Assembly (NCBI GenBank): GCA_002110485.1
Contig: MOWL01000088.1
Span: 186,001 to 250,000, forward strand
Source of the DNA: Emergomyces orientalis
Taxonomy: Eukaryota; Ascomycota; Eurotiomycetes; Onygenales; Ajellomycetaceae
DNA length: 64,000 nt
Direction: 5' to 3'
Below the pieces are notes generated by a model. The model was not told the DNA's origin. It saw nothing but the letters and a program-made list of their open reading frames with translations, and made no database searches. The number at the start of each line of letters is the position of its first letter. The first letter of the stretch is position 1. A program made the position numbers and the translations under genes. This document shows positions 12,258-23,659 of the stretch, one piece after another.

Positions 12258-14999
12258 ATTTGTTATCTCCATAACCCCCAATCCCACCAAACTCAAAATT
12301 AATAAAAACAAAAAAATCTCCTCGAAAAAGAAAGGAGACAATGAAAGGAAAGAAAGAAAAGAAAGAAAAATAAACAATTTATGTTTGTTTCTGGTCTTCG
12401 ACGCTGTGGCCATTACAGTTAAAAACGAAAAAGGAGAGTTTTGGTTGACTCCCTCCCCATATCACCTTCGAGCTTATAGAACAAGTTGCGATGTTTTAAC
12501 GCAACCAAAACCATCTCCTAATTTTGCCCGGGTGGCATTTATCCATGGATGTTACAAGCCCCCTCGGGAATTTACCTTACCGGCTTTTGTCATGACTTGC
12601 GACGAATTTCCTCTTTTTTTTCCTTTTCTCTTTTCCTCTCCTTTTCTTCTCATACTTGCTTTACTTGCTTTGCTCGTGCGTGCATCAGTTTCTTCGACTT
12701 TTTTTCAAAATTTATTTACCTCAGCAGCTTTTTTCCTAAAACTGAGTAAAGATCATCTTTCTCCGTGTGTAATTTTCCAATATTATCTGCTTTTACTTTT
12801 TACTTTTCCTATTTTATCTCCTTTTTATTGCTGATACGCCATACGATGCAATATCGTTTCTGACCTTCATCTTTTCTGCTTCATGTTCTTGCGTGCGCGC
12901 GTGTGCGTATATGTCTTGTCTGATCCAAACGGGGCGGCTAACGTTTTGCATGAAAGGAAAAAGATGACCAACACGAAGTGTGTGTCTGTACGGTTTTGGG
13001 CGTTCTTTTTCTTTTTCTTTTTTCTCTTGAACAGCAAAAGATAACGAAAATTACGTCTTCTTTCCTCGGGATTTCCGGCATGGTTGTTGGTTTTTCTTTT
13101 TCTTTTCTTTTCATCGGCATCACCGTTCGTCTTTCGGGGATTTTCTTTCTGTCCCCCTTTCTTTTCCTTTTCTTTTCTCCGTTACTGCGCTCGCAGGAAA
13201 GAAAGGAAAAGGGAGCAATAAGAAATGGGCAAGGGAAAACTAAAAAAAGGAAAAAAGGAAGGAAAGAAAAGAGCAAGAGCAAGAGCAAAATCATCATCCA
13301 TCATAGACCAGCGTTTGAACATATTTTGTTTTGTTTTTCCCCTCTTTTTCTTGTTCTTCATCATGATTTCCTTTCCTTTCTCCCCCTTTACCTCTATATG
13401 AAGAAAAAGGAAAATTTTAAAAAAATAATCGAAACGAAAAGCTCGCCTGCTCTTATCAGATACCCCAACATCCCTTTTTATTTTCTCGTCTTCCTTTTCA
13501 GTTTCCAACAATTCTGTTTTCTTTTTTTGTTCGAGGCCGCTTCATACCCACCCACAACTCCGCCACCCCCCCCCCCCCCGAGTCTCTTACATCTTTTCAT
13601 ACCACTAGAGATAGACAGGGGAAGGCAGAATAGCCGAGAGAAAAGGAACGGAGAGAAGGGGCTTTTTTTAGACAAGACCTGCAGATGCGCGAAAAAAAGC
13701 ATAGTTATTTAAAATTAAAGTTTTTATAGAAGAAAAAAAAAAATTTGTTTTTATCAACGAGGTATTTTTACTTAAACAGTTTCTTTATAATTAATTGTAT
13801 TTAAAAGCAGACATGATGCTGATGAATCTTTGATAAGTGTGTTGAGTACAGCAATCTGTGTGAGACTGATGTCTTTATTATGATCTATATCAATAATAGA
13901 TATCACATCTTGAACATGAACTCAAAAAGAAGATAATCATCAACTGAGCAGATGTTTCATTGTTCAGATGATCACCTGCAACTGCTCAGGTCATGAAACC
14001 AGACTCAAGGAGTCATCACTGGTGGCTGAACCCTTTCTTGAAGGCATCTGGTACACAAAATAGCCAAGGGAGGACAATTACACAACGCCGCTTTGCAAAC
14101 AGAGTATATATATATAAAGCTGGAGGAAGTAGAAAAAAAAATTCGGGAAATTAGCAGGTAGCGTTTCGGGACAATGCTCTCTGATTGTTACTGGTAAGTC
14201 GCGAGTTCAGCACGATCGCAGCCCTCTTTTGCAGAAATCCAGCAGGTCCATCAGGTCCATCAGGTCCATCAGGTCCATCAGCAGGTGGTTCTGCCAAGAT
14301 TTCCAGATGGTGGCTGCATTTTTGTGCATTGGTCATGATGACACTGCAAGTTGCAGATGGGGCGCCCCTCTGCAATCCATCAGTACTAGTCAGCTCTGTC
14401 TTCGCACATAGTTAGTATGTTACCGGGCATCTTGATGTATTCTTGACGAACTCATTCCTTCGGATCACTTCTTCACAGCAGTTTGACAAAGATGATTCTC
14501 TAACCCCCTTCGCAGGATAATGCAAGATTTGCAGGGCACATTTGCTTGTCAGGTTTGGCTTGGAGAGTAACTCCGTAGTTTCAGCTCAACCAACTCACCA
14601 AGGAAGTTTTGGGTCTGTTGGGCATGCTCGCAATTGGCCAGAATGGAGATAGCGTGTCAGGATTCAGCTGCTTTTGTATCTCCGGGACGGCGCATTAATT
14701 TACACACCCTCCACTCCCCTCCCCCCCGGCCGGTGCCCTCCTCATATCGATTATTTAATACTATGGAATCTCCACTCGAGCTACAGATAAAACTGGGGGC
14801 TGCACTCTTCGTGGAGGCAACCTCCGACTTTCTTCGTTTCTTGCCCTGGTCAAGCAATCTATCGAGGCGAAAACTGGAATTTAGCGACACACCGCCGAAC
14901 CCTCCCAACCATGGCTTATCTCTTCTGTGATACCTGCTAGTCTGACAACTATCATCCCTTTTGTCGCTGCCTGCAACCGCATTTTCCTTTACCGTGTCA
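12258..14999. other. Intergenic, low-complexity
   Basis: 3' UTR of DED1, then strongly T-rich and A-rich strand-asymmetric sequence (about 12.6-13.7 kb) with C- and A-runs. Open frames here are compositional and carry no domain. An AT-rich stretch (13.7-14.1 kb) and a short tandem repeat follow. Confidence 0.4.
14243..14278. repeat. 9-bp tandem repeat, four copies
   Basis: The unit CAGGTCCAT is repeated four times without change. In one frame it reads Gly-Pro-Ser, giving a spurious collagen-like stretch. No gene around it could be supported. Confidence 0.8.
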
Positions 15000-15240
15000 C
15001 GATTCCTCCATGCTCGACGTTCGTGCACGCGACCTGGTATGTCTGTCTAACGAATTTATGCGCGATATTTGGCGGATTCATCAATCGCTCCCCGTGTAGA
15101 TCCCCCACATTTGGATTGATTCTCAGGTCCATCAGGATCGTTCTAATCCTTGGGTCGTTGAAAGCAAATCCAGAGTGAACCGCATTCCATAAAAGCGTAT
15201 TTGCATCCAGTTCTTGTGAGTGTTTTCCTGGGTGATTGCT
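15000..15240 (-). pseudogene. Ankyrin-like repeat remnant
   Basis: In one minus frame the text reads ELDANTLLWNAVHSG, then RTILMDLRINPNVGDLHGE, close to the ankyrin pattern of D-x-x-G-x-T-x-L-x-x-A followed by a second helix and N-P-N. The frame is broken on both sides by stops and by a shift to frames that also look faintly coding. This suggests the wreck of a larger repeat protein. The call rests on pattern only. Confidence 0.35.
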
Positions 15241-16025
15241 TGTTGGAGCAACAGCTTTCTATCGTCCCGCCCAGGACTTGGTTGGCCGTTAGGATCCTGA
15301 GATCTGGTTTCTTCTCGCGGGAATAGCCAAGTCGAAACGCAAACTGTGGTTCGGAATGTTTAAATGACGGCAATTTGAGGTTGTTTAAATATCGCATATC
15401 AGCAGAGCCGAACACAGACAAACTCTGGCTAATCAGGATTCTGATGTCTCGCCTTACGGGGGATAATATACGCTGGTTTACCCTGGGGATAATTTTTGTT
15501 AGCGACATCCTAATATAATTTAGTGTCCTGCTAAAAAAATTAAGCTTTTACTCAGTCAATGAGAAATATATGATTAAGGTGTGCTCTGCTCTCTTGATAT
15601 CTCATCTTAAAGCACTTTTCAAGAGGAGAAAAAGCAGAAATGAGATATATGCTTAATGCACTATATATTCTTGCAAGATTCTGAGCTTTAAACATCGTTT
15701 TCAAATTCTCATAAAAACCCTACAAAGTACTAAGAATGTGAAAAAACTAGGACGACCCTCGAAAATTTTGATCCTTACAGCACTACATTACTAGGGTGCT
15801 ACTACCAAAAATACCAGGGTTAATTAAACTGCTATTTTCAGCCGTGCTGATCTAGTACATCTTGCTGAGCAATCGCTCTTCAGCCGTAGATAGAAAGCCA
15901 TATATAGTAGTAATATATAATTTAGGGTATAGAAATCAGCAACTTCTTTTCTTCTTCTATAACTTTTAAAAGCCTCATCAACACCAAAAAACGGCTTTGT
16001 AGTTGTGACATCTCTCTCATCCACC
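15241..16025. other. Intergenic upstream of the P450
   Basis: AT-rich sequence with a minus open frame to 15508 that may extend the ankyrin-like remnant. The last 200 bases would be the P450 promoter. The start codon sits in the favourable context CCACCATG. Confidence 0.4.
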
Positions 16026-16472
16026 ATGTTGGAAGCATCATTAAGCTCTTTTGCAACTTATGGCGGAACTTTCTATCTCATATATATCGCGACACTTCTC
16101 TTCTACCGATTCTTTTTCCATCCCCTCGCCCATATCCCAGGTCCACCACTCGCTGTCGCAACATACCTTCATGAATGGTACTATGACTTATATCTTGGTG
16201 GCCAATATACTTTTAAGCTGAAGGAGCTCCATAAGAAATATGGTATTCCTAAATGCAATCTTCCATTTCTTCACGGAACAAATGGCTGATACTGTACAGG
16301 CCCAGTGATTCGAATCAATCCTGATGATGTCCATATCAATGATCCCGACTACTTTGGTGAAGTATATAACCAGACTAATGGTCGAGTTGCGAAGCCGGCT
16401 CGTGTGGCAGAGGCGTTTGGCCCTTTTCCAGCCGTGAGTTGGAAGCCTTATTTCTCTCTTTCGCTCTCTCTT

Positions 16473-16534
<62 letters not shown>

Positions 16535-17989
16535 CGTATATGTATACATATACATATACATGTATGTGCTTACGGCGATTAGGCAATTGGGACAGCGTCG
16601 CACGAGCTTCATCGGATTCGAAGAAGCCCTCTGAATCCTTTCTTCTCGAAGAAATCAGTTAACGATTTGTTTCATGTGATGTGTCGTCCCATTGACATTT
16701 TGTGCAAGCGTCTTGATGAAGCTAGCAAGACCGGCGAGACACTTAATATGAAGTACATGTATTCAGCGGTAACACTGGACATAATGAATGACTATTGCTT
16801 CGCGAGGAGTCCTGAAAGTGTCATGAAGCCCGATTTCGGCCGCAAAAGCTTTGACGATGTAGATAGCTTCTTAGCAGTTAGCCTGCTGGTAGGTGATGAT
16901 CCAAAGCAAACCCAGTTGACTGCCAACTAATAATGAGAGCAGAACATTCACATCCCCTGGATCATGCGCCTGAGCTACTCGTTACCAGTAAGCCCTAGGT
17001 TCATATCCTCCCTAGTGATTTATATACTCACCTTCTTCCCCTGCAGGATCGCGTCAACAAACTTCTTGCGCCTGCCATGGCGGATATTCTCGATTTTCGA
17101 AAGGTAAGCACATTTTTATCGAGAACGTTATTATAGCTGACCCGGAGTAGGATCTTTCACGACAAGTCGAAAGTATTCGCGATGGGACAGACAAATCATA
17201 TGAAAATGCCGGACATCGAACCTTGTTCCACGAGCTTTTGCGAAGCAAACTACCTCCAAACGAGCTGAAACGTGACAGGCTCCGGGATGAGGCTTTTAGC
17301 ATGGTAACTGCAGGTTCCGGAACTACGTATATCCACTCTAACCAACAATTAAATCCCTTAACTTAACTCACTGGCCGCCATTTGACTAACTTAAAAATAA
17401 TCTCAGGGCACACACCTTACGGGGAACGGCCTACCATATCTCTGCCAACCAGGCAATCCGCCAGCGACTATACAACGAGTGAAGAGTGGCTATTCCCGAT
17501 TCTTCCGAGCCCCCTCCCCTGCATAAACTAGAACAGCTGCCTTATCTTTCCGCCGTGGTGCAAGAAGGTCTCAGGCTCTGTAATCCGGTAACCCACCGCC
17601 TCAGTCGACAGTTCCCAGACAAGTCATTGAATTGCCACGGCTACGTAATTCCAGCTGGTTCGACCGTGGGAATGACAGCATATTTAACCCATCAAAATGA
17701 AGACATCTACCCGGAGCCGACAGCTTTCAAACCAGAGAGGTGGCTGGAACACGACAAGCACCTCGAGAGGTATCTTGTCCCTTTTAGCGGTGGACCTCGA
17801 GCTTGCTTGGGAAACAATTTGGCTCGTGCGGAACTCTTTTTAATCCTCGCCTTAGTATTTCGACAGTTCGACTTTGACGTGTCTAGAGTGTCGAGGGAGC
17901 GAGATATCGATGTCAGCCGAGACTACATCGTGGCTGCACAGGCCCGAGACTCTCCAGGTATCCTAGTGAAGGTCAAAAAGGCATGCTAG
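16026..17989 (+). pseudogene. Cytochrome P450 with one in-frame TGA
   Basis: Seven exons with good splice sites (16026-16242, 16300-16433, 16583-16888, 16943-16987, 17047-17103, 17151-17326, 17407-17989) sum to 506 codons, a normal microsomal P450 length. Seen: an N-terminal membrane anchor, the proline hinge HIPGPP, the I-helix motif AGSGTTA, the ExxR motif in QEGLRL, FKPERW and the heme-binding loop PFSGGPRACLG with its cysteine. It resembles fungal trichodiene-oxygenase-like P450s; the substrate is unknown. Codon 337 (17480-17482) is TGA, between YNE and RVAIPD just after the I-helix, and nothing else is damaged. It is therefore a very young pseudogene, a segregating null allele, a readthrough case or a base error. 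Intron 2 holds a microsatellite. Confidence 0.8.
16452..16563. repeat. Compound microsatellite in P450 intron 2
   Basis: About 70 bases of nearly pure CT dinucleotides are followed by GT and then TATA/CATA repeats, all inside the 149-nt intron. The tract should be length-variable between strains. Confidence 0.9.
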
Positions 17990-18751
17990 ATGGGGCTGAT
18001 TTATCTATGTCAGCAAATAATCGAGCTTGAACCGTACTATACAAGTGGGGAATCTAGAGCTGCGGAAATTTCCTACGCATGTTTCTTGTGGACTTAATAT
18101 ATCCCCGGCTGACTCTGTTAGCTAGGTGCTGAATTCAGATTGTTGTCAAGAATTGAGAGCAGCCTACCATACTGCGCGCACACGAGGAGTATGGGTTGTC
18201 TCACAAAAGGGAGCCCACTGCAACTTATGAAACCCCAAAGAATGGCCAATAACTATGTATGTACCATTGAATTATACTCCTGCAATGCATATTCTTTCGT
18301 TCTTGTGCGGCATTGTCAGATATTTTAGACCCAGCCTTCGTCAGTTCCTTTTGTGGGAGGCAGAGCTTCTTATTACGGACTAGGGCCCTGCACAGCGCAT
18401 GTAGCGCGTTTGAAAACTTTGATTACAGAGAAAATACTGAAAAAAATATTCTATTTTTCTTAATTAGATATCAGTATTTATATTTATATAGAATAGGAAT
18501 TTGATACAAATTCTATATAAATAATTATCTATCCTATTATTCTGAAAAACGGTGATTTATTTTAATATATTTTAATTGGAATATTTTGACAAGTTTCTTG
18601 TAACGGAGGCATCTAGCAGGCGTAGGGCCCGGAACCCTGCTATATATACAGTGGTTGGAAGGCCGCCTGACAATCAGTCAGACGTCTTGGTGGCCCAGTG
18701 GTTTAATTACAAAATTCAACTTTATAGTTAGTTAAGAGCGCTCAGCTCTTT
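17990..18751. other. Intergenic/AT-rich spacer
   Basis: 3' flank of the P450, a very AT-rich stretch (18420-18600), then moderate-GC sequence. A tRNA-A-box-like string (TGGCCCAGTGG near 18691) has no partner B box. The missing 5' half of the beta-lactamase-like gene is not recognisable here. Confidence 0.4.
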
Positions 18752-19519
18752 CTAATTGACATATTGTCCCACCGGGCAGGTCTCGCTCGACTCGACACGC
18801 TTTGGTTGGGTGCGGACAGCCAAACCTTCTTCGAAAAAGAGTTTCACGTTCGCGCTGTGTAACCGCTTGCCATCCGTATACCCAGTCCGCTCGACATGGC
18901 TATATAATAGCCAGATGTACACCCTAGCGGGCGAGGTCATATCATTGAGAAGGTGACAAACCAAGCCTGGGCCAAGTCCTCGCCAAGCGAGTTCTCACGC
19001 GGCTCGACCTCTCACACATCACGGTAATTGCGTCTGAGATTCCCTCGGAATCATTATCATTGGCGTTGCCATACACGGTTCTTGACGACTAGACGCGGGA
19101 GCGGGTTGGCAAGATGGGCTTTACTGGCGGGGAGTATCATGACCTCAGCGGCCGGGATCTGCAGCACTGTCAGCGACCTTCTCAAGTCGGACAACGCCTT
19201 TTTATCGCCCCTTTGGGACGGGGATTCTGCTTTCACGTCACTGGACACCGTTTTGTTGGACCACAGCTTCACAAATAGTACCATCGAATCCGGTGAGCTG
19301 TACACAATGGGCTTTGCAAAAGTCACTACCCAAGCGCAGTTCGGCAAGATCAGTTTCAACCCGGGCCTCGTCAACGCCATGCCTCTTCTAGGAGCCAGTT
19401 CGAAGCCTGAGCAAGTTTTTTTTTTTAAGTTTTTTACCACAGCGGCCGTCACGGACGAGAATCACCCCTTGGGCTTGAAATCATTGGCTGAGCTGGCGGC
19501 CAAGAAATTGAGAAGTATC
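18752..19519 (+). pseudogene. Serine beta-lactamase-like protein, 5' fragment
   Basis: Translated in shifting frames, this matches fungal class-C beta-lactamase-like serine hydrolases (PF00144 type): DILSHRAGLARLDTLWLGA, then WLYNSQMYTLAGEVI with the YxN-type catalytic motif, then GELYTMGFAKVTTQAQFGKI and FNPGLVNAMPLLGASSKPEQ. There is a frameshift near 18856, further breaks between 18950 and 19130, and about 60 residues of family sequence are missing after SKPEQVFF. The N-terminal SxxK part is absent. The fragment ends exactly at target duplication GTATC (19515-19519), where Copia-A is inserted. Family recognition is from memory. Confidence 0.65.
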
Positions 19520-19940
19520 TATGAGATGAAGGATAAGACAGAGAGTGAAGCTAGCATAATATGCACATATATAGGGAGGAATTAATATAGAAATTATATT
19601 GTATTGTGATCTGTGTGCTCTGAGCTCTGAACTAGCTAAATATCTATGGGTTTTCCATGGCTATTTATACCCGTGAATTCATCTTAGGCTGCCCAACAAC
19701 TATTCATCAATAATATGAGTGATTTACATGCTATATTGATTGTATTGTGATATTCTCAGCTGAATACCTCTGACTTTGTAGAAAAATCAATGTAATGGTG
19801 AATATATTAAAGATCAGTGAAGATGAGAATATATTTGATGGAGATTCCATTGGAGTTCACCATGTGACAATTAGTGTGGCAATTGAACATGTGTGTATGT
19901 CTTAGTCAATGAATGAGTGGTGATAATCTCATGTTTCACA
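19520..19940 (-). repeat. Copia-A LTR (3' LTR)
   Basis: 421 bp, starting TATGAG and ending TTTCACA on the plus strand. The first bases are probably a mutated TGTGA, which would restore the TGTGA...TCACA inverted ends. It differs from its partner at about 28 transitions and one transversion by eye. Confidence 0.9.
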
Positions 19941-22570
19941 TACCCCCTCATTGAATATGCCCGCAGCAGTAGCAGTAGTAGTAATATGAAATATATATAT
20001 AGGAAAAGACATGTTTTAATGAGTGTGTAGGCGTTGTTTTATTCAATTTGAGTGCCTATATTGGTTAATCTGAGCATTTGTATGAATTCGGCGTGTTTTT
20101 GGCCTCCAAGTGCCTTGGTCATTCCATCAGCGATCATGGCCTTTGTGTCAACCCATTGAATAGCTAGGTGTCTGGTGGCTATTTGTTCACGGAGCCAGTG
20201 ATTATGCACATCAATATGACATAGTTTAGTGGTTAGCATTGGTGCGGCGGCTGTTAGAAGTCAAATGATTTGATGATTGTCATTATGAATAACTAGATGA
20301 CACTGAGTATTCAGTTCAAGTTGATTAAACACTTGATCTCATCATATAGCCTTCTTTGCTGCATAAGATAGAGCAAGAAGCTTAGATTCAGTGAAAGAAG
20401 TGATTACAGTCTTTTATTTAAATGACTTTCAATCTATTAATTCTTCAAAAAATGAGAATATTATTTCTTGTGTGCTTCAATAAGTGTTCAGATTGTCTGC
20501 ATAGACTGCATTGACATGTATGATGAAATCCAGGGTAGTAGAGCTGGGTTTTGAGGCACTATACTCAATTGCTAGATGCCTGGTTTGATTAGCAAAAGCA
20601 ATCACCCGATCTGCCATATCTGAATGTTTTGGGCCTGGATTTGTCATGAACCCAGTGAGGGCGCTCACCACGAATGCGAGATCTGGTCTTGTTTCAACAG
20701 CAGAGTAGATTAGTGATTCAATACAGCATTGATATGCATGGATTTCCTGCAGGGAAGCTTCACCATTGTATGAGAATTGGTGTGTAGAGAATTCATTCTT
20801 TGATAAAGACATTCAATACCATGTTCAATGCTCTAGATTGAATTTTGCAGCTATTTTAGTTATATAGCTGTTCTGACATAATCAGAGCTTTTTCTCATTG
20901 CAGTTCTGTAAGATGTGAATTTCTAGAAATCAGTTCAAATCTCTCATATCTCTTAGGTCATATATTGTGATTAGTGATTGTTTAAATCAGTTAAATGCCT
21001 TGTGGTGATCTCTATGATATAGAATTACTATATTATTTATATAGAAGAATAATGTGAGGTTCTCACTAGTATAGAGACATGGCTTTTCGCTAATGAAGTG
21101 TAGTTAAAGCTTTTTAAGTTGAGATCTGAGTTTATTATTTCATAACAGAGAGAATTTGAGCAGCCTGTATAGAACTCTTTTTAATAGAAGATAGTGACTG
21201 AAGCAGCCATATCCCTAAGCTGACACAATATAGATTTGTTTATCAATTCATGCATTTAGAAAGGCGTTAATGGCATCAAATTGATGAGCTTCAAAATTGA
21301 AGGCTGCTGTCATGATTATTAGAATATGAAAGATTTTCATTACTAAAGTGCAGAAGTAGATCTCTGTTGCTTCATTACTGATGAGATCCTCTTGTACAAC
21401 AAGTCATGTCTTGAATTTAGCTAGATAGTCATTCATGTTGAATTTGTAGGTGTATACTCACATCAATGACAGAGCATGAACTTCTGGTTCAGAAGGTATT
21501 TCCATCTCTTGCCAGCATTGGCACTGTTCTAGAGTCTTATATTCAATGTCAGCGGCCGCACGCCATTCTCTGGCAAAAGGGTGTTTTGTAGCCGCGGCCC
21601 AGCTGTGTGGCGGCGGGGGCAGCGTATCTCTATGGATTTTCGGCAGGTTAGGGGGGTTCAATGGCATGAGCTCAGCCCATGTGCCACCCATGAATGCTGC
21701 ATGAAATGTGATATATATTGAAGATTCCATGCTTATTATATAAGCTGAAGATTGTTCTGTATTGAGTTTTCTCACTCACTTTTCTTACACTATATTAGAA
21801 GAAGAGACATTGCTTATTATCTCTCTACTAGAAACTCTAATTGTTGTGTCATGTAATGACTTCATTAACTGATTAGATGGTTCATCTATGGCAGGTATTC
21901 TGCTTGTTGGGGGGCTCATGAATGGAGGTTCCATGGCTTGTGATGTGTGTGAGAGCTCACCTTCCAGAAAGCCACCTGGCGTGTAGTGTGGTAGGTGTGA
22001 ATCAGCATGCCATGGCATGCTAGCCTTGGTATACTGTGGAGGTGTTGGTTCGGGTGTGAGAGGTTCATTATATATTAATTTTAAAATGACTTGTTCTGTC
22101 ATGAAGATTTCATGTTCACTGAGATCTGCTGTTCTCAGCATTAGTCTGATTAATAATAATTGAACATTTTTCTTCTCTTCATTCATATCTTTGATTGATC
22201 TGAGTGATATAGAAATGATTCTGAGAATCAGCAGTTCAAGTATATTCTTCTCAGACAAGTTCTGAAAATTGAAGAATGTATCTTCATCAAAAAGAATATC
22301 TTGAGATTCTGTAATCTTCTGAGATTGTGAAAGCCAGATTCAGAAAATATTAATGAAAATATATTTAATTAAAAATTCAATTTTTGCTCTGACAGTTAGC
22401 TTCATTGTTCTAGAAATCTTTTTATTTAATATGTATGTCTTGCATCTGTATGCTCACAGATGAGCTAGTTTCATGTTTTTGTTAATGTCTGTATTCTTCT
22501 TTGTGTATTCATAGAGGACTTGATTCAGTGATTTCCATTCTAATGCTCTAGTGAGTGTTCTATTTAGTAA
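19941..22570 (-). pseudogene. Copia-A reverse transcriptase, RNase H and integrase C-terminus
   Basis: The RNase H end (20039-20239) reads CHIDVHNHWLREQIATRH, then IQWVDTKAMIADGMTKALGG, the Copia RNase H tail. 20477-20812 holds the RT connection (VETRPDLAFVVSALTGF). 21458-21775 holds the sequence before RT (FAREWRAAADIEYKTL), followed by AFNFEAHQFDAINAFLNA around 21.3 kb. At 22560 downward, LLNRTLTRALEW continues the integrase that was cut at 22921. Stops are mainly TGA at positions where the family has Trp or Arg. Confidence 0.8.
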
Positions 22571-22920
22571 TGAAGTGGAATAAGGGGTTGTGCGTTTTTG
22601 GCGGCACGTGGGCAGGAGCAGCGGGATCGTAAGGAGGTTGGTAAGTTCGCCGTGTATACAATATTCTATTCAACGAGCTATCCAAATAGCAATACAAAAG
22701 AACATGTAGGAGATTCAAATATAGAAGAAGAACAAGCAATCAATCACATATCAAATCACACAATCAAAAAGGAGCAATCTCACTGCTCTGCGTACAATCA
22801 ATCTTCGCCGAATCCACACACGTGTGTCAAAGGGTAATGGGAATATGAGGCAGCCATGCCAAACAAATATATGAGACGGTCTCGGCGAAAAGTAATACCA
22901 CGCCGAGATTCCCCACCACA
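22571..22920. mobile_element. 350-bp TG...CA insertion, probable solo LTR
   Basis: This segment interrupts the Copia-A integrase between AVYLL and NRT; joining the flanks restores that frame. Its ends are TGAAGTGG... and ...CCACCACA, with similar inverted termini, and GTAA is duplicated at both sides (the fifth base differs). GC content is higher than in the surrounding decayed element. It is best read as a solo LTR of another retrotransposon; a MITE is the alternative. It has no coding capacity. Confidence 0.65.
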
Positions 22921-23179
22921 GTAAGTAGACAGCAGTCTCTGTTATTTCAGGTTATAGATTATGTGGGGATCTTGCAGATATGTGTAGTGTCTGAGCAGTT
23001 TTTGTAATCATACTCTCTGAGCATTCTGCAGCTTCATTCTGCTCAGATATATAGAGTGCTGAACACTCTAGAAGAATGTCTTTCTCTTTTATTCACTGCA
23101 TGAACAGTGAGAATAATGCCTTTTCATCATCAGTATAAATTCTTAGAATATTGAGATTTAGTTGCTTTTTGATTATTAG
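22921..23179 (-). pseudogene. Copia-A integrase core fragment
   Basis: Minus-strand translation gives IYTDDEKALFSLFMQ, a TGA, then EQNEAAECSESMITKTAQTL and ARSPHNL, the rve integrase core of Copia elements (second catalytic Asp and Glu region). It is cut by the 350-bp insertion on one side and by Gypsy-B on the other, and resumes at 28800. Confidence 0.8.
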
Positions 23180-23425
23180 TGTGATGGGCTACGCTCATGT
23201 TAGTAGACCATTTCACTTGCATGTCAATGGAAGCTCCATGGTTTTCGCCAACCTAGCAGCCATGTCAATCAGAAATATGATTATTCACTTCACCAGGCTC
23301 ATAAAAGAATTTCATATGTTCACATTTAAATGCTTTTTCTTTTCTTTTCTTTTCTTTAATGTTTTCTACTTTTTGTTATATAAGATCTATATTAGTGCCA
23401 AGCTCTTCAGTGTAGGTCTGTTACA
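23180..23425 (+). repeat. Gypsy-B 5' LTR
   Basis: 246 bp, TGTGATG...GTTACA, with a TTTTC-repeat stretch and a TATATAAG promoter-like box near its 3' third. Preceded by the target duplication ATTAG. Confidence 0.92.
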
Positions 23426-23659
23426 CTTAGAAAATGTTCATTTGTATTCTTATGAGGAACAATTATTCAATTATTCAAACATGTAACAACATGTAAGAAA
23501 TAAAGAAGACAACTAGCTAGCAGTCATTGAATCTCTACTAGATAGAAGAAGCTTACTCATCAATCATCTTGACTCTGCAACTAGATCTCACAAAAGAGAT
23601 GTATCAGTGAAAAATCTGAGAGTTCTGATATTTCAGATGTATGAAGTTTTCATATAAAT

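Noticed and set aside
11440..12834. 464-codon plus frame overlapping DED1
   Set aside because: Frame +1 of the Gly-rich DED1 coding region running into T-rich 3' sequence. No domain.
12978..13712. 244-codon Phe/Ser-rich frame, possibly a membrane protein
   Set aside because: Follows from long T-rich tracts. No start context or conserved segment.
14243..14278. Short repeats as a CRISPR-like array
   Set aside because: Units are contiguous 9-mers with no spacers, in a eukaryotic genome.
14185..14415. Collagen-like Gly-Pro-Ser protein
   Set aside because: Created by a 9-bp tandem repeat. No signal peptide, domain or flanking exon.
18690..18775. tRNA- or SINE-like sequence with an A-box string
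   Set aside because: No B box, no cloverleaf and no poly-A tail could be found.
19028..19585. 185-codon frame as an intact gene
   Set aside because: Its last 22 codons lie inside the Copia-A LTR and its first part is out of frame with the beta-lactamase-like sequence.
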